Assembly: GCA_027079365.1 (NCBI GenBank)
Contig: JALWVW010000335.1
Coordinates: 1-38,363, forward strand
Direction of reading: 5' to 3'
Source: Campylobacteraceae bacterium
Lineage (GTDB): Bacteria; Campylobacterota; Campylobacteria; Campylobacterales; Sulfurovaceae
Length of the DNA: 38,363 nt
In this document: one piece after another, positions 1 to 7,073 of the stretch
Layout of the letters: the number at the start of each line of letters is the position of its first letter
Position numbering within the stretch: the stretch's first letter is position 1
Position numbers and translations under genes: made by a program
The notes under the pieces: model-generated
What the model was told of the DNA's origin: nothing
The model's database searches: none
Seen by the model: the letters and a program-made list of their open reading frames with translations, nothing else

Positions 1-392
1 ATGAAGTTGTTCTCTCACGGGCAGGTGAGGACAAGCAGTCTTCAGCCTATTGGGGCACCTATAGGGCGCTACTTGCAAATATCATGGAGGGTCTGGACAA
101 AGGTTTCAAGAAATCTTTGGAGATCAACGGTGTAGGCTACAGGGCGGCTGTCAATGGTAAAATACTTGAACTTCAACTTGGTTTCTCTCATCCGATCAAC
201 TTTGAGATCCCTGAGGGTATCACTGTTGCCGTAGAGAAAAACCTTATCCATATCAGTGGAATAGATAAGCAGGTTGTGGGTCAAGTCGCAGCCGAGATCA
301 GAGCGTTCAGACCACCAGAGCCTTATAAAGGCAAAGGCGTGAAGTATACTGATGAGACAATCATCAGAAAAGCCGGTAAAACAGCGAGTTAA
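1..392 (+). CDS. rplF: 50S ribosomal protein L6, 5' end outside window
   Basis: C-terminal part of L6, a protein of the large ribosomal subunit near the factor-binding region. The frame is open from base 3 at the window edge. It carries the L6 signature in which a Tyr-Arg-Ala-Leu-Leu-Ala-Asn stretch leads into a Gly-Val-Gly-Tyr-Arg-Ala motif, and ends in the Pro-Tyr-Lys-Gly-Lys-Gly-Val-Lys-Tyr region typical of the family C-terminus. An internal ATG at 84 could be mistaken for the start, but L6-like codons run upstream of it, so the gene begins outside the window. rplR follows after 9 nt, as in the usual spc operon order. Confidence 0.95.
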   Translation, partial: EVVLSRAGEDKQSSAYWGTYRALLANIMEGLDKGFKKSLEINGVGYRAAVNGKILELQLGFSHPINFEIPEGITVAVEKNLIHISGIDKQVVGQVAAEIRAFRPPEPYKGKGVKYTDETIIRKAGKTAS

Positions 393-401
393 GGAGCCTA
401 A

Positions 402-758
402 ATGTTAAAAAGTATTCAAAAAAGAAAGAATAGAGTCGCTGCTCAACGAAAGAAAAGAGTCAGAGCAAAGATTCATGGTACAGCAGCGCTTCCGAGACTT
501 ACTGTTTTCAGATCGAACAAGCATTTTTATGCACAGGCGGTCAATGATGACATGGGAACTACTATAGCGCATGCTGATGGTAGAAAACTTGGTCTTAGAG
601 CAACGAAAGAAGATGTCAAGAAAGTAGCTATAGATATGGCAGAAAAACTTAAAGCGGCAAATGTAGAGTCTGTTGTCTTTGACAGAAATGGTTACCTCTA
701 TCATGGTATTGTAGCGTCATTCGCGGATGCACTTAGAGAATCCGGCATCAAGTTTTAA
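402..758 (+). CDS. rplR: 50S ribosomal protein L18
   Basis: 118-residue L18, the protein that binds 5S rRNA in the central protuberance of the 50S subunit. The N-terminus is rich in Lys and Arg, followed by the family hallmarks LPRLTVFRSNKHFYAQ near residues 30-45 and a C-terminal FDRNGYLYHG segment close to residues 94-103. Length is normal for the family. It sits between rplF and rpsE with gaps of about 10 nt, and a GGAG-type ribosome binding site lies just upstream of the ATG. Position and sequence agree, so the assignment is secure. Confidence 0.97.
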   Translation: MLKSIQKRKNRVAAQRKKRVRAKIHGTAALPRLTVFRSNKHFYAQAVNDDMGTTIAHADGRKLGLRATKEDVKKVAIDMAEKLKAANVESVVFDRNGYLYHGIVASFADALRESGIKF

Positions 759-768
759 GGGAAGCTAA

Positions 769-1212
769 ATGGAAAATATAAACAGAGAAGACTTCGAAGA
801 AGCAATCGTAAATATTGGCCGTGTGACCAAAGTCGTCAAGGGTGGTAGAAGATTTAGATTTACTGCATTGGTCGTTGTCGGTGACAAGAATGGTACAGTA
901 GGGTATGGTTTTGGTAAAGCAAAAGAGGTACCTGATGCGATCAAAAAAGCAGTAGATGATGCCTTTAAGCAGCTTGTAAAGGTGAACATTAAGGGGACAA
1001 CGATTGCCCATGATATCGAGCATAAATTCAAAGCAAGTCGTATCATTCTTAAGCCAGCCAGTGAGGGTACAGGTACCATAGCAGGTGGTGCGGCAAGACC
1101 AGTGATCGAATTGGCAGGTATTAAAGATGTGATCGCCAAATCAATTGGATCTAACAATCCAAACAACCTAGTAAGATGTACTATAGAAGCACTTACTAGA
1201 ATTAAAGGTTAA
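769..1212 (+). CDS. rpsE: 30S ribosomal protein S5
   Basis: 147-residue S5, a small-subunit protein that shapes the mRNA entry channel and affects decoding fidelity. The N-terminal double-stranded-RNA-binding fold is visible: a VNIGRVTKVVKGGRRFRF segment near residues 15-32, then GYGFGKAKEVPDAIKKA near residues 45-61. The C-terminal domain contains the glycine-rich GTGTIAGGAARPVIELAG stretch. Length is short but within the range of compact S5 proteins. Order rplR-rpsE-rplO is standard; rpmD (L30) is absent between rpsE and rplO, as is common in Campylobacterota. Confidence 0.97.
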   Translation: MENINREDFEEAIVNIGRVTKVVKGGRRFRFTALVVVGDKNGTVGYGFGKAKEVPDAIKKAVDDAFKQLVKVNIKGTTIAHDIEHKFKASRIILKPASEGTGTIAGGAARPVIELAGIKDVIAKSIGSNNPNNLVRCTIEALTRIKG

Positions 1213-1221
1213 GGAGCAGTT

Positions 1222-1620
1222 ATGGGTTTGCATAATTTACAGCCGGCGCCAGGCTCTACTCGCAATAGAAAAAGAGTAGGTCGTGGTCAAGGTTCAGGCA
1301 CAGGCAAGACAGCCGGACGCGGTAATAAGGGTCAGAAAGCAAGATCTGGTTATAGCCAGAAAAGAGGCTTCGAAGGCGGTCAGATGCCATTGATCAAAAG
1401 GGTTCCGAAGGTAGGATTTACATCAAGAGTCATCAAGCCATATGTCATTAATGTGGAGAAGATCAAGGCAGTGGCAGCACTGGAAGAGATCACACTCGAA
1501 AGTATCGCTTCTGTTCATAAGCTTGCCAAGACAGTAAAGCGGGTGAAATTGATTGGTGCCAGTGCAAAAGGATTGGCTTCCAAGATCAAAGACGACGCAG
1601 TAACCACAAGCGGTAACTAA
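1222..1620 (+). CDS. rplO: 50S ribosomal protein L15
   Basis: 132-residue L15, a late-assembly protein of the large subunit. The long basic, glycine-rich N-terminal tail that threads into 23S rRNA is clear (GRGQGSGTGKTAGRGNKGQ near residues 20-38), followed by GYSQKRGFEGGQMPL and the globular C-terminal domain. Directly follows rpsE (9 nt gap) and precedes secY by 2 nt. The tight packing suggests translational coupling with secY. Assignment is secure from the N-terminal signature and position. Confidence 0.97.
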   Translation: MGLHNLQPAPGSTRNRKRVGRGQGSGTGKTAGRGNKGQKARSGYSQKRGFEGGQMPLIKRVPKVGFTSRVIKPYVINVEKIKAVAALEEITLESIASVHKLAKTVKRVKLIGASAKGLASKIKDDAVTTSGN

Positions 1621-1622
1621 AG

Positions 1623-2882
1623 ATGGGAAATGCGCTAACTCAAAAAATCCTTATTACTTTGGGCTTCCTTTTTGCCTATAGAGTTTTAGCCTATATCCCT
1701 GTTCCAGGCGTTGACCTGGATGTGATCAAAAGCTTTTTTGATCAAAACTCAAATAACGGTTTGGGCCTAGCCAATATGTTTAGTGGCGGTGCCGTAAAAC
1801 GATTTAGTGTTATCTCTCTGGGGGTTATGCCTTACATTACAGCTTCTATCGTGATGGAACTACTTGCGGCAACCTTCCCTGCACTTGGACAGATGAAAAA
1901 AGAGCGCGACGGTATGCAGAAATATATGCAGATTATCCGATATTTTACTATCTTTATTACTGTTGTGCAAGCAATTGGTGTCTCTATCGGACTTCGTTCT
2001 ATGGGTTCTGGTGGACAAGGTGCGATCATGATAGATCAGACGACCTTTACAGTTCTTGCTACGTTCTCAATGCTGACAGGTACGATGCTATTGATGTGGA
2101 TCGGTGAGCAGATCACACAGAAAGGTATCGGTAACGGTATTTCGCTGATTATTTTTGCAGGAATTGTTTCCGGTATTCCACGAGCTATAGGTAATACGAT
2201 CAGCTCGGTTAATGCAGGCACCATGAGCTTCCTTTCTGTGCTGGCTATTGCAGCTATTATGCTGGTTACTATTCTGGTCATTATCTATGTGGAGCTGGGA
2301 GAGAGAAGGGTGCCTATCAGCTATTCGCGCAAAACGATCATGCAGAATCAAAATAAGAGAGTCATGAACTATATCCCGGTCAGGGTCAATATCTCAGGGG
2401 TGATTCCCCCGATCTTTGCAAGTGCGGTGTTGATGTTTCCTCTGACAATGCTGCAGGCGAGTACCAACAGTACGGTCACTGCGATTGCGGATCTCTTGGC
2501 ACCAGGCGGCGTGGTCTTTAATGTCGCCACCTTCTTGATGATCATTTTCTTTGCATTCTTTTATGCATCGATTCAGTTCAATGCCAAGGATATTGCAGAC
2601 AATCTCAAGCGACAGGGCGGTTTCATCCCAGGTGTGCGTCCAGGCGAGCATACCAGAGAGTTCCTGAATGAAGTGGCCAGTAGACTGACTGTTACCGGTG
2701 CGATCTATCTGGCACTTATCTCTACGCTGCCATTTATGTTCATTAACGGTTTGGGCGCCTCTTTCTACTTTGGTGGTACAGCCGTATTGATCATCGTGCA
2801 GGTGGCTCTTGATACGATGCGTAAAATAGAAGCACAGCGAACCATGAACCAATATGAAGTCTTAGGAAATGTAGGTCTCTAA
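1623..2882 (+). CDS. secY: Protein translocase channel subunit SecY
   Basis: 419-residue SecY, the pore subunit of the SecYEG inner-membrane translocon that exports unfolded proteins. About ten hydrophobic segments are present. Recognisable motifs are the AYIPVPGVD segment after helix 1, the plug region with NMFSGGA near residues 51-57, and the cytosolic loop ending GGFIPGVRPGEHT near residues 334-346. The ATG lies 2 nt after the rplO stop, and the stop codon overlaps the map start by one base (TAATG), so the three genes are probably coupled. Length is typical for the compact SecY of this phylum. Confidence 0.97.
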   Translation: MGNALTQKILITLGFLFAYRVLAYIPVPGVDLDVIKSFFDQNSNNGLGLANMFSGGAVKRFSVISLGVMPYITASIVMELLAATFPALGQMKKERDGMQKYMQIIRYFTIFITVVQAIGVSIGLRSMGSGGQGAIMIDQTTFTVLATFSMLTGTMLLMWIGEQITQKGIGNGISLIIFAGIVSGIPRAIGNTISSVNAGTMSFLSVLAIAAIMLVTILVIIYVELGERRVPISYSRKTIMQNQNKRVMNYIPVRVNISGVIPPIFASAVLMFPLTMLQASTNSTVTAIADLLAPGGVVFNVATFLMIIFFAFFYASIQFNAKDIADNLKRQGGFIPGVRPGEHTREFLNEVASRLTVTGAIYLALISTLPFMFINGLGASFYFGGTAVLIIVQVALDTMRKIEAQRTMNQYEVLGNVGL

Positions 2883-3637
2883 TGGCGATTGCACTACGCA
2901 AGCCCAACGAAATCGAGAAGCTCAAAAGGGCTGGCTCGATTGTTGGCAAGACACTCCAGCATTTACAATCCATTGTCAAGCCGGGCATGACGCTCAAAGA
3001 GATAGATGAGATAGGCGAAGCATATCTGCGAGATTTGGGAGCCGAACCCTCTTTTTTGGGTCTTTATGGCTTTACCGGATCTGTCTGCACCTCTTTGAAT
3101 GAAGTCTGCATCCATGGCGTACCAGACGACACTGTGATACAGGAAAGTGATATTCTTGGATTGGATATCGGTACCAAGCTTGACGGCTACTACGGTGATG
3201 CGGCGATCACTATGGCAGTGGGTGAGATCTCTACAGAAGATGAGGCACTGATTGCTTGCTCCAAAGATGCACTCTATCATGCGATAGAGAGTATTCGTGA
3301 AGGTATGCGATTCAAGGAGCTCACCAAGATACTGGAGGACTTTATCACTTCCAGAGGCTTTGTGCCTCTGCGTGATTATTGCGGCCATGGCATCGGAACA
3401 AAGCCTCATGATGAGCCTAATATTCCCAATTACCTAGAGGGCAAAGCAAAGCAGGGCCCAAAAATAAAAAATGGCATGGTTTTCTGTCTTGAGCCTATGG
3501 TCTGCCAGACGAGCGGCACACCTGTACTGCTGGAGGATGAGTGGTCTGTCGTCAGTGATGACGGCTTGCGTAGCTCCCACTATGAGCATCAGGTAGCAGT
3601 GGTAGATGGCAAGGCAGTGATCTTGACAGAGGCGTAG
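2882..3637 (+). CDS. map: Methionine aminopeptidase, type I
   Basis: 251-residue cytosolic metalloprotease that removes the initiator methionine from nascent proteins. All five dinuclear-metal ligands of the family can be placed: Asp95 (in GLDIG), Asp106, His169 (in GHGIG), Glu204 (in CLEPM) and Glu235 (in YEHQVAV). The substrate-side His78 in NEVCIHGVP is also present. There is no N-terminal zinc-finger extension, so this is the short type I form. The start overlaps the secY stop by one base. The secY-map-infA order is conserved in many bacteria. Confidence 0.97.
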   Translation: MAIALRKPNEIEKLKRAGSIVGKTLQHLQSIVKPGMTLKEIDEIGEAYLRDLGAEPSFLGLYGFTGSVCTSLNEVCIHGVPDDTVIQESDILGLDIGTKLDGYYGDAAITMAVGEISTEDEALIACSKDALYHAIESIREGMRFKELTKILEDFITSRGFVPLRDYCGHGIGTKPHDEPNIPNYLEGKAKQGPKIKNGMVFCLEPMVCQTSGTPVLLEDEWSVVSDDGLRSSHYEHQVAVVDGKAVILTEA

Positions 3638-3666
3638 ACTTTCACAGTCTATACACGATAGCGTGA

Positions 3667-3672
3667 TATAAC
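3667..3672 (+). promoter_or_regulatory. Possible internal promoter before infA
   Basis: TATAAC preceded by TG at the extended -10 position, 25 nt upstream of the infA ATG. The same bases form the 3' arm of a small hairpin: TATACACG at 3650-3657 pairs with CGTG plus TATA at 3662-3670, with one bulged A. So the element could be a promoter, an RNA structure, or both. No -35 box is apparent. Confidence 0.3.
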
Positions 3673-3696
3673 TAGAAAATTCAAAAAAGGAACACG

Positions 3697-3915
3697 ATGG
3701 CAAAAGATGACGTAATTGAGATTGATGGCAAAGTGGTAGAGGCATTACCTAATGCAACATTCAGGGTAGAGTTGGAGAATGGGCATATCATTCTTTGTCA
3801 TATTGCCGGAAAGATGAGAATGCACTATATTAAAATTCTTCCTGGCGACAAGGTCAAGGTAGAGCTTACTCCCTATAGTCTTGATAAGGGGCGTATCACA
3901 TTTAGATACAAGTAG
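3697..3915 (+). CDS. infA: Translation initiation factor IF-1
   Basis: 72-residue IF-1, a single OB-fold (S1-like) protein that binds the ribosomal A site during initiation. The family pattern is almost complete: an acidic start (KDDVIEIDGKV), ALPNATFRVELENGH, HIAGKMRMHYI, and the C-terminal GDKVKVELTPYSLDKGRITFRYK region split across residues 49-72. It follows map after a 59-nt gap with an AAGGAA-type ribosome binding site. It is the last spc-side gene before the inserted minus-strand acyl-CoA synthetase; normally rpmJ would follow directly. Confidence 0.97.
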   Translation: MAKDDVIEIDGKVVEALPNATFRVELENGHIILCHIAGKMRMHYIKILPGDKVKVELTPYSLDKGRITFRYK

Positions 3916-3919
3916 CCTC

Positions 3920-3949
3920 CAGGCATTTGGTGCTGAAGCCAAATGTCTG
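3920..3949. terminator. Hairpin between convergent infA and acyl-CoA synthetase
   Basis: Inverted repeat CAGGCATTTGG (3920-3930) and CCAAATGTCTG (3939-3949), an 11-bp stem with one G-U pair and an 8-nt loop. It lies in the 41-nt gap between the two convergent stop codons. The + strand downstream side is T-rich but not a clean U-tract. Probably a bidirectional terminator or mRNA 3'-end stabiliser. Confidence 0.6.
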
Positions 3950-3956
3950 ATACAGT

Positions 3957-5846
3957 TTACTTTAATAGTCTATCAATCACTTCTCTATATTTTTTCTCTA
4001 TGACATGACGCTTTTTCTTAAAAGTATTAGTCAGCTCCTCACCAAGCTTGAACTCTTCCTCTAAAAAATGGATATTTTGTAGCTTTTCAAAGGGCTTAAA
4101 TCCTTTTTTATAATCTAGCAATTCATTCATATCTTTCTTGATCTGCGCAGTGATCTTCTTGTCCTCTTTGATATGCTCGATGCTCTCTATTGCCTTATGG
4201 AAGTGTTCCTTGACATAGCTTTTGAGGTTTTCAAGATCAGGTACGATCAAAATCCCCAACCCTTTTTTGTCTTGCCCCACCAACATGGCATCTGCGACAA
4301 AGGGCAGCATTGCGATCGTAGATTCGATACGGCTGGGGTCAATATTCTCTCCATTGGCCAGGACGATGATCTCTTTGGAGCGCCCTGTAATGATCAGCTC
4401 TTTTCTGACAGTAAATTTCCCTAAATCCCCTGTCTTGAGGTATCCATCCTCAGTGAAGGCTTTCTGGTTCTCCTCCTCATTGAGGTAGTAGCCGGGCGTC
4501 ACCTGATCCCCTCTGACCAGTATCTCTCCTATCTCGCCGGGAGCCAGATCCTCTCCCACATCGTTTACAATGCGCAGATCAGTTCCTCCGACTGCTGGTC
4601 CCAAAGTGCCAAAGGTGTTGCAATTGAGCGCGCGACCTGCGATAGCAGGTGCACATTCAGTCATGCCATAGGCGTTGACGATACGGATACCGATGGCATC
4701 GATCCACTCATCAATGAAATCAGGCAAAGAGCCACCTCCACTGATAGCCAATCGTAGTCTGCCACCAAACTTTTCCTGCACAGCCTGGAGTTTCTTCTTG
4801 GCAAGGAGATTCAGCGGATAGAGAGGAAGAAGCTTGAGCAGGGCAACAAAACGCCTCGCTCTGGAGGTAAGAAAGCGCTCCTGGGAAAATCTTGGTAGCT
4901 CGTCATTAAGTGCCCTTAGATGATAGTTGTACCGCGTAGAGATGCTTACGAGTTTTTTGAATATCTTTGCTTTTTTAGAATCCTGTTTTTGGAGTGTGTT
5001 GTTGATCTTGGTGTACATGGATTCCCATAGCCTTGGCACAGTGGCAACCAAAGTAGGTTTGTAGGTTTCCAGATCTTTGGCGAAAGTCTTAATAGAGGAG
5101 TAGACAGTACAGCAACCTTGAGAGATAGCCGCATACTCTACAGCACGCTCGAAAATATGCCATGAGGGCAGGATAGAGACCCAGAGGTCATCAGATTTGA
5201 GATCAATAAGGTCAGGAATCACTTTGAGGTTGTGCATAATGTTTTTATGGGTGAGGATCACCCCTTTGGGTTTACCAGTAGTGCCAGAGGTGTAGATGAT
5301 GGTGAAAATATCCTCTGTGTTCAACTTCTCTCTCTGCTTACAAAATGTATCAATTTCATTGTCATAGATCTTTCTTTGTTTGAGGAGATCCTGATAGGAG
5401 TAGACAGCAGTAAATATCGTATGCATCTTTTGGGCTTCGATGACAAAAGTACCTTTGAGTTTGAGGCCATCTAGCATCTTTTTGTGTGCCTCATACAGTA
5501 CCTCGCTTTCCAGAATAAGAAAGTCTGCTTGGGCATGGACAAGTATGAACTCCAACTCTTGTGTCGGAGTATCGCTCCCTCGTGGGATGCTGATAGCCCC
5601 CAGAGAAACCAATGCCAGATCCGTGACGATCCATTCATATCTGTTATCGCAGAGAAACATCACTTTGATACCTCGTTTGACACCTTTAGCTTCAAAGGCT
5701 CTGGAGAGAATAAGTACATCTTCAAAGAGCTTTTCGTAGCTCACTTCAAACGCTTTATCTTCTATCTTGTATACAAAGGCAGTTTTTTCCTTATGATGCT
5801 TGCAGGTGTCCAAAAACATGGCAAAAAGTGTATTATGCATTTTCAT
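3957..5846 (-). CDS. Long-chain acyl-CoA synthetase (AMP-forming)
   Basis: 629-residue adenylate-forming enzyme that activates a fatty acid with ATP and joins it to CoA. The class motifs are in order: phosphate loop YTSGTTGKPKG at residues 185-195, YGMTE at 393-397, TGDLG at 472-476 and the hinge GRSKE at 488-492. Length and the long segment between the phosphate loop and YGMTE match the eukaryote-like long-chain synthetase group rather than short acetyl-CoA synthetases. It stands alone on the minus strand, splitting the spc and alpha ribosomal operons. No ribosome binding site is seen before the first ATG (5846) or the second (5840), and a TATAAT box ends 7 nt from the first, suggesting a leaderless message. 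Substrate chain length is not readable from sequence. Confidence 0.9.
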   Translation of the reverse strand: MKMHNTLFAMFLDTCKHHKEKTAFVYKIEDKAFEVSYEKLFEDVLILSRAFEAKGVKRGIKVMFLCDNRYEWIVTDLALVSLGAISIPRGSDTPTQELEFILVHAQADFLILESEVLYEAHKKMLDGLKLKGTFVIEAQKMHTIFTAVYSYQDLLKQRKIYDNEIDTFCKQREKLNTEDIFTIIYTSGTTGKPKGVILTHKNIMHNLKVIPDLIDLKSDDLWVSILPSWHIFERAVEYAAISQGCCTVYSSIKTFAKDLETYKPTLVATVPRLWESMYTKINNTLQKQDSKKAKIFKKLVSISTRYNYHLRALNDELPRFSQERFLTSRARRFVALLKLLPLYPLNLLAKKKLQAVQEKFGGRLRLAISGGGSLPDFIDEWIDAIGIRIVNAYGMTECAPAIAGRALNCNTFGTLGPAVGGTDLRIVNDVGEDLAPGEIGEILVRGDQVTPGYYLNEEENQKAFTEDGYLKTGDLGKFTVRKELIITGRSKEIIVLANGENIDPSRIESTIAMLPFVADAMLVGQDKKGLGILIVPDLENLKSYVKEHFHKAIESIEHIKEDKKITAQIKKDMNELLDYKKGFKPFEKLQNIHFLEEEFKLGEELTNTFKKKRHVIEKKYREVIDRLLK

Positions 5847-5853
5847 GGGATTA

Positions 5854-5859
5854 ATTATA
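5854..5859 (-). promoter_or_regulatory. -10 box of the acyl-CoA synthetase gene
   Basis: Perfect TATAAT on the minus strand, ending 7 nt before the ATG at 5846. A start of transcription at the usual distance would fall on or next to that ATG, leaving no leader. No convincing -35 box was found. Confidence 0.55.
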
Positions 5860-5953
5860 GCTTGGTTCCCTTAAGAGCATCAACTAGAGGTTTCCTGAAG
5901 CGTGAATGGGGCATAAAAAAGCAGATGTCAGAGAATCTTAATAAACATTTCGA

Positions 5954-5959
5954 TATAAT
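5954..5959 (+). promoter_or_regulatory. -10 box of the alpha ribosomal operon
   Basis: TATAAT at 5954-5959, 161 nt upstream of the rpmJ ATG. No good -35 box, as is common for sigma-70 promoters in Campylobacterota. A start near 5966 would give a leader of about 155 nt holding two hairpins. This promoter is needed because the inserted minus-strand gene cuts the alpha operon off from the spc promoter. Confidence 0.6.
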
Positions 5960-6001
5960 CCTCCTCCCTATCCCAAAAAGGTAGCGGAACACTGCGTGAA
6001 G

Positions 6002-6093
6002 AATCTTTGAGTAAGTAGCACTGATTACTCAAGGATTGGTAGGACAATACATCGTCTTGCCACGCGAAATAATGGCTATCACACTGTGATGCC
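6002..6093 (+). promoter_or_regulatory. Structured 5' leader of rpmJ-rpsM-rpsK-rpsD-rpoA-rplQ
   Basis: Two strong hairpins in the leader. Hairpin 1: AATCTTTGAGTAA (6002-6014) pairs with TTACTCAAGGATT (6025-6037), 13 bp with one G-U and a 10-nt loop; no U-tract follows, so it is not an ordinary terminator. Hairpin 2: 6074-6093, GGC-U-AUCAC with GUGAUGCC around an ACU loop, 8 bp with one bulged U. The GGC at 6074-6076 could also pair with GCC at 6059-6061, which would compete with hairpin 2. In E. coli the alpha operon leader is bound by S4 (rpsD); whether S4 or another operon product binds here is inference. Confidence 0.5.
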
Positions 6094-6120
6094 TGAGTGC
6101 AAAAATATACAGGAGTAACC

Positions 6121-6234
6121 ATGAAGGTTAGACCATCAGTTAAAAAAATGTGTGATGATTGCCAAGTAATCAAGCGCAAGGGTGTCGTGAGAGTGATTTG
6201 TAAAAATCCAAAACATAAACAGAGACAAGGATAA
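6121..6234 (+). CDS. rpmJ: 50S ribosomal protein L36
   Basis: 37-codon gene for L36, the smallest large-subunit protein. It has the zinc-binding form: Cys11, Cys14, Cys27 and His32 are in the expected places, with the start MKVRPSVKKMC and the end KNPKHKQRQG typical of the family. An AGGAG ribosome binding site at 6111-6115 sits 5 nt before the ATG. The rpsM ATG follows 2 nt after the stop. It heads the alpha operon here and is separated from infA by about 2.2 kb, an unusual arrangement. Confidence 0.95.
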   Translation: MKVRPSVKKMCDDCQVIKRKGVVRVICKNPKHKQRQG

Positions 6235-6236
6235 GC

Positions 6237-6599
6237 ATGGCTCGTATAGCAGGGGTTGATTTACCTAAGAAGAAGAGAATGGAGTATGCACTTACTTACA
6301 TTTTCGGTATAGGTTTGCACAGTTCAAGAAAGATTCTTGATGCAACAGGCGTTGATTACAACAAGAGGGTTCATGAGCTAAGCGATGCAGAAGCAGCAAC
6401 GATCCGTAATGAAATTCAGGAGAACTTTATGGTGGAAGGTGACCTTCGAAAGAAAGTCATGCTTGACATCAAGTCATTAATGGATCTAGGTAGTTATAGA
6501 GGCTTGAGACACAGAAGAGGACTTCCTGTTCGTGGTCAAAAGACGAAAACAAATGCGCGTACCAGAAAAGGTAAGCGTAAAACTGTTGGCGCGGCGTAA
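6237..6599 (+). CDS. rpsM: 30S ribosomal protein S13
   Basis: 120-residue S13, which forms intersubunit bridges with the 50S subunit and contacts P-site tRNA through its basic C-terminal tail. The family start MARIAGVDLP, the helix-hairpin-helix TYIFGIGLHSSRKIL near residues 19-33 and the C-terminal YRGLRHRRGLPVRGQKTKTN region (residues 88-107) are all present, followed by RTRKGKRKTVG. Normal length. Tightly packed between rpmJ and rpsK. Confidence 0.98.
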   Translation: MARIAGVDLPKKKRMEYALTYIFGIGLHSSRKILDATGVDYNKRVHELSDAEAATIRNEIQENFMVEGDLRKKVMLDIKSLMDLGSYRGLRHRRGLPVRGQKTKTNARTRKGKRKTVGAA

Positions 6600-6613
6600 G
6601 GGAGTAGAAACAG

Positions 6614-6988
6614 ATGGCTAAGAAAAAATCAAAAAAGAATATTGCCAAAGGTGTAGTGTATGTCGCTGCCACTTTTAACAATACGGTAATTACAGTAACA
6701 GATGAGATGGGCAATGTCCTTGCTTGGAGCAGTGCTGGCGCATTGGGCTTCAAAGGTAGTAAGAAATCAACACCTTTTGCCGCACAGGAAGCTGTGGAAG
6801 ACGCGATGGCAAAAGCCAAAGAGCATGGTATCAAAGAGGTAGGTATCAAAGTACAGGGGCCAGGCTCAGGTAGAGATACAGCTGTCAAAGCGATCGGTGC
6901 AATAGAGGGCATTAGAGTTTATTCACTCAAAGATATTACGCCGCTTCCCCATAATGGATGCAGACCTCCTAAAAAGCGTAGAGTATAA
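6614..6988 (+). CDS. rpsK: 30S ribosomal protein S11
   Basis: 124-residue S11 of the 30S platform. Key segments are ATFNNTVITVTDEMGNVLAW near residues 17-36, the FKGSKKSTPFAAQ motif and the C-terminal DITPLPHNGCRPPKKRRV signature that ends most S11 proteins. Follows rpsM by 14 nt with a GGAG-type binding site. The gap to rpsD is 85 nt, the longest inside this operon, and contains a perfect hairpin. Confidence 0.98.
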   Translation: MAKKKSKKNIAKGVVYVAATFNNTVITVTDEMGNVLAWSSAGALGFKGSKKSTPFAAQEAVEDAMAKAKEHGIKEVGIKVQGPGSGRDTAVKAIGAIEGIRVYSLKDITPLPHNGCRPPKKRRV

Positions 6989-7021
6989 TTCATTCTCACT
7001 GAGTATGAGCGATTGCGGTAT

Positions 7022-7038
7022 GCATTGCGTGGCAATGC
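7022..7038 (+). promoter_or_regulatory. Hairpin in the rpsK-rpsD gap
   Basis: GCATTGC (7022-7028) and GCAATGC (7032-7038) form a perfect 7-bp stem with a 3-nt loop, 35 nt upstream of the rpsD ATG. It is not followed by a U-tract. Could be an S4-binding element, a processing site or an incidental structure; function is not shown. Confidence 0.4.
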
Positions 7039-7073
7039 TTGATATTTGATTCACATAGTTAAAGGTAAATGAT

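Noticed and set aside
5484..5984. 166-codon + strand ORF over the acyl-CoA synthetase start
   Set aside because: Antisense to a gene with all adenylate-forming enzyme motifs; it also runs through the alpha operon promoter.
6002..6037. Hairpin 1 of the rpmJ leader as an intrinsic terminator
   Set aside because: The 13-bp stem is strong but followed by GGTAGGACAAT rather than a T-run, and a long essential operon follows.
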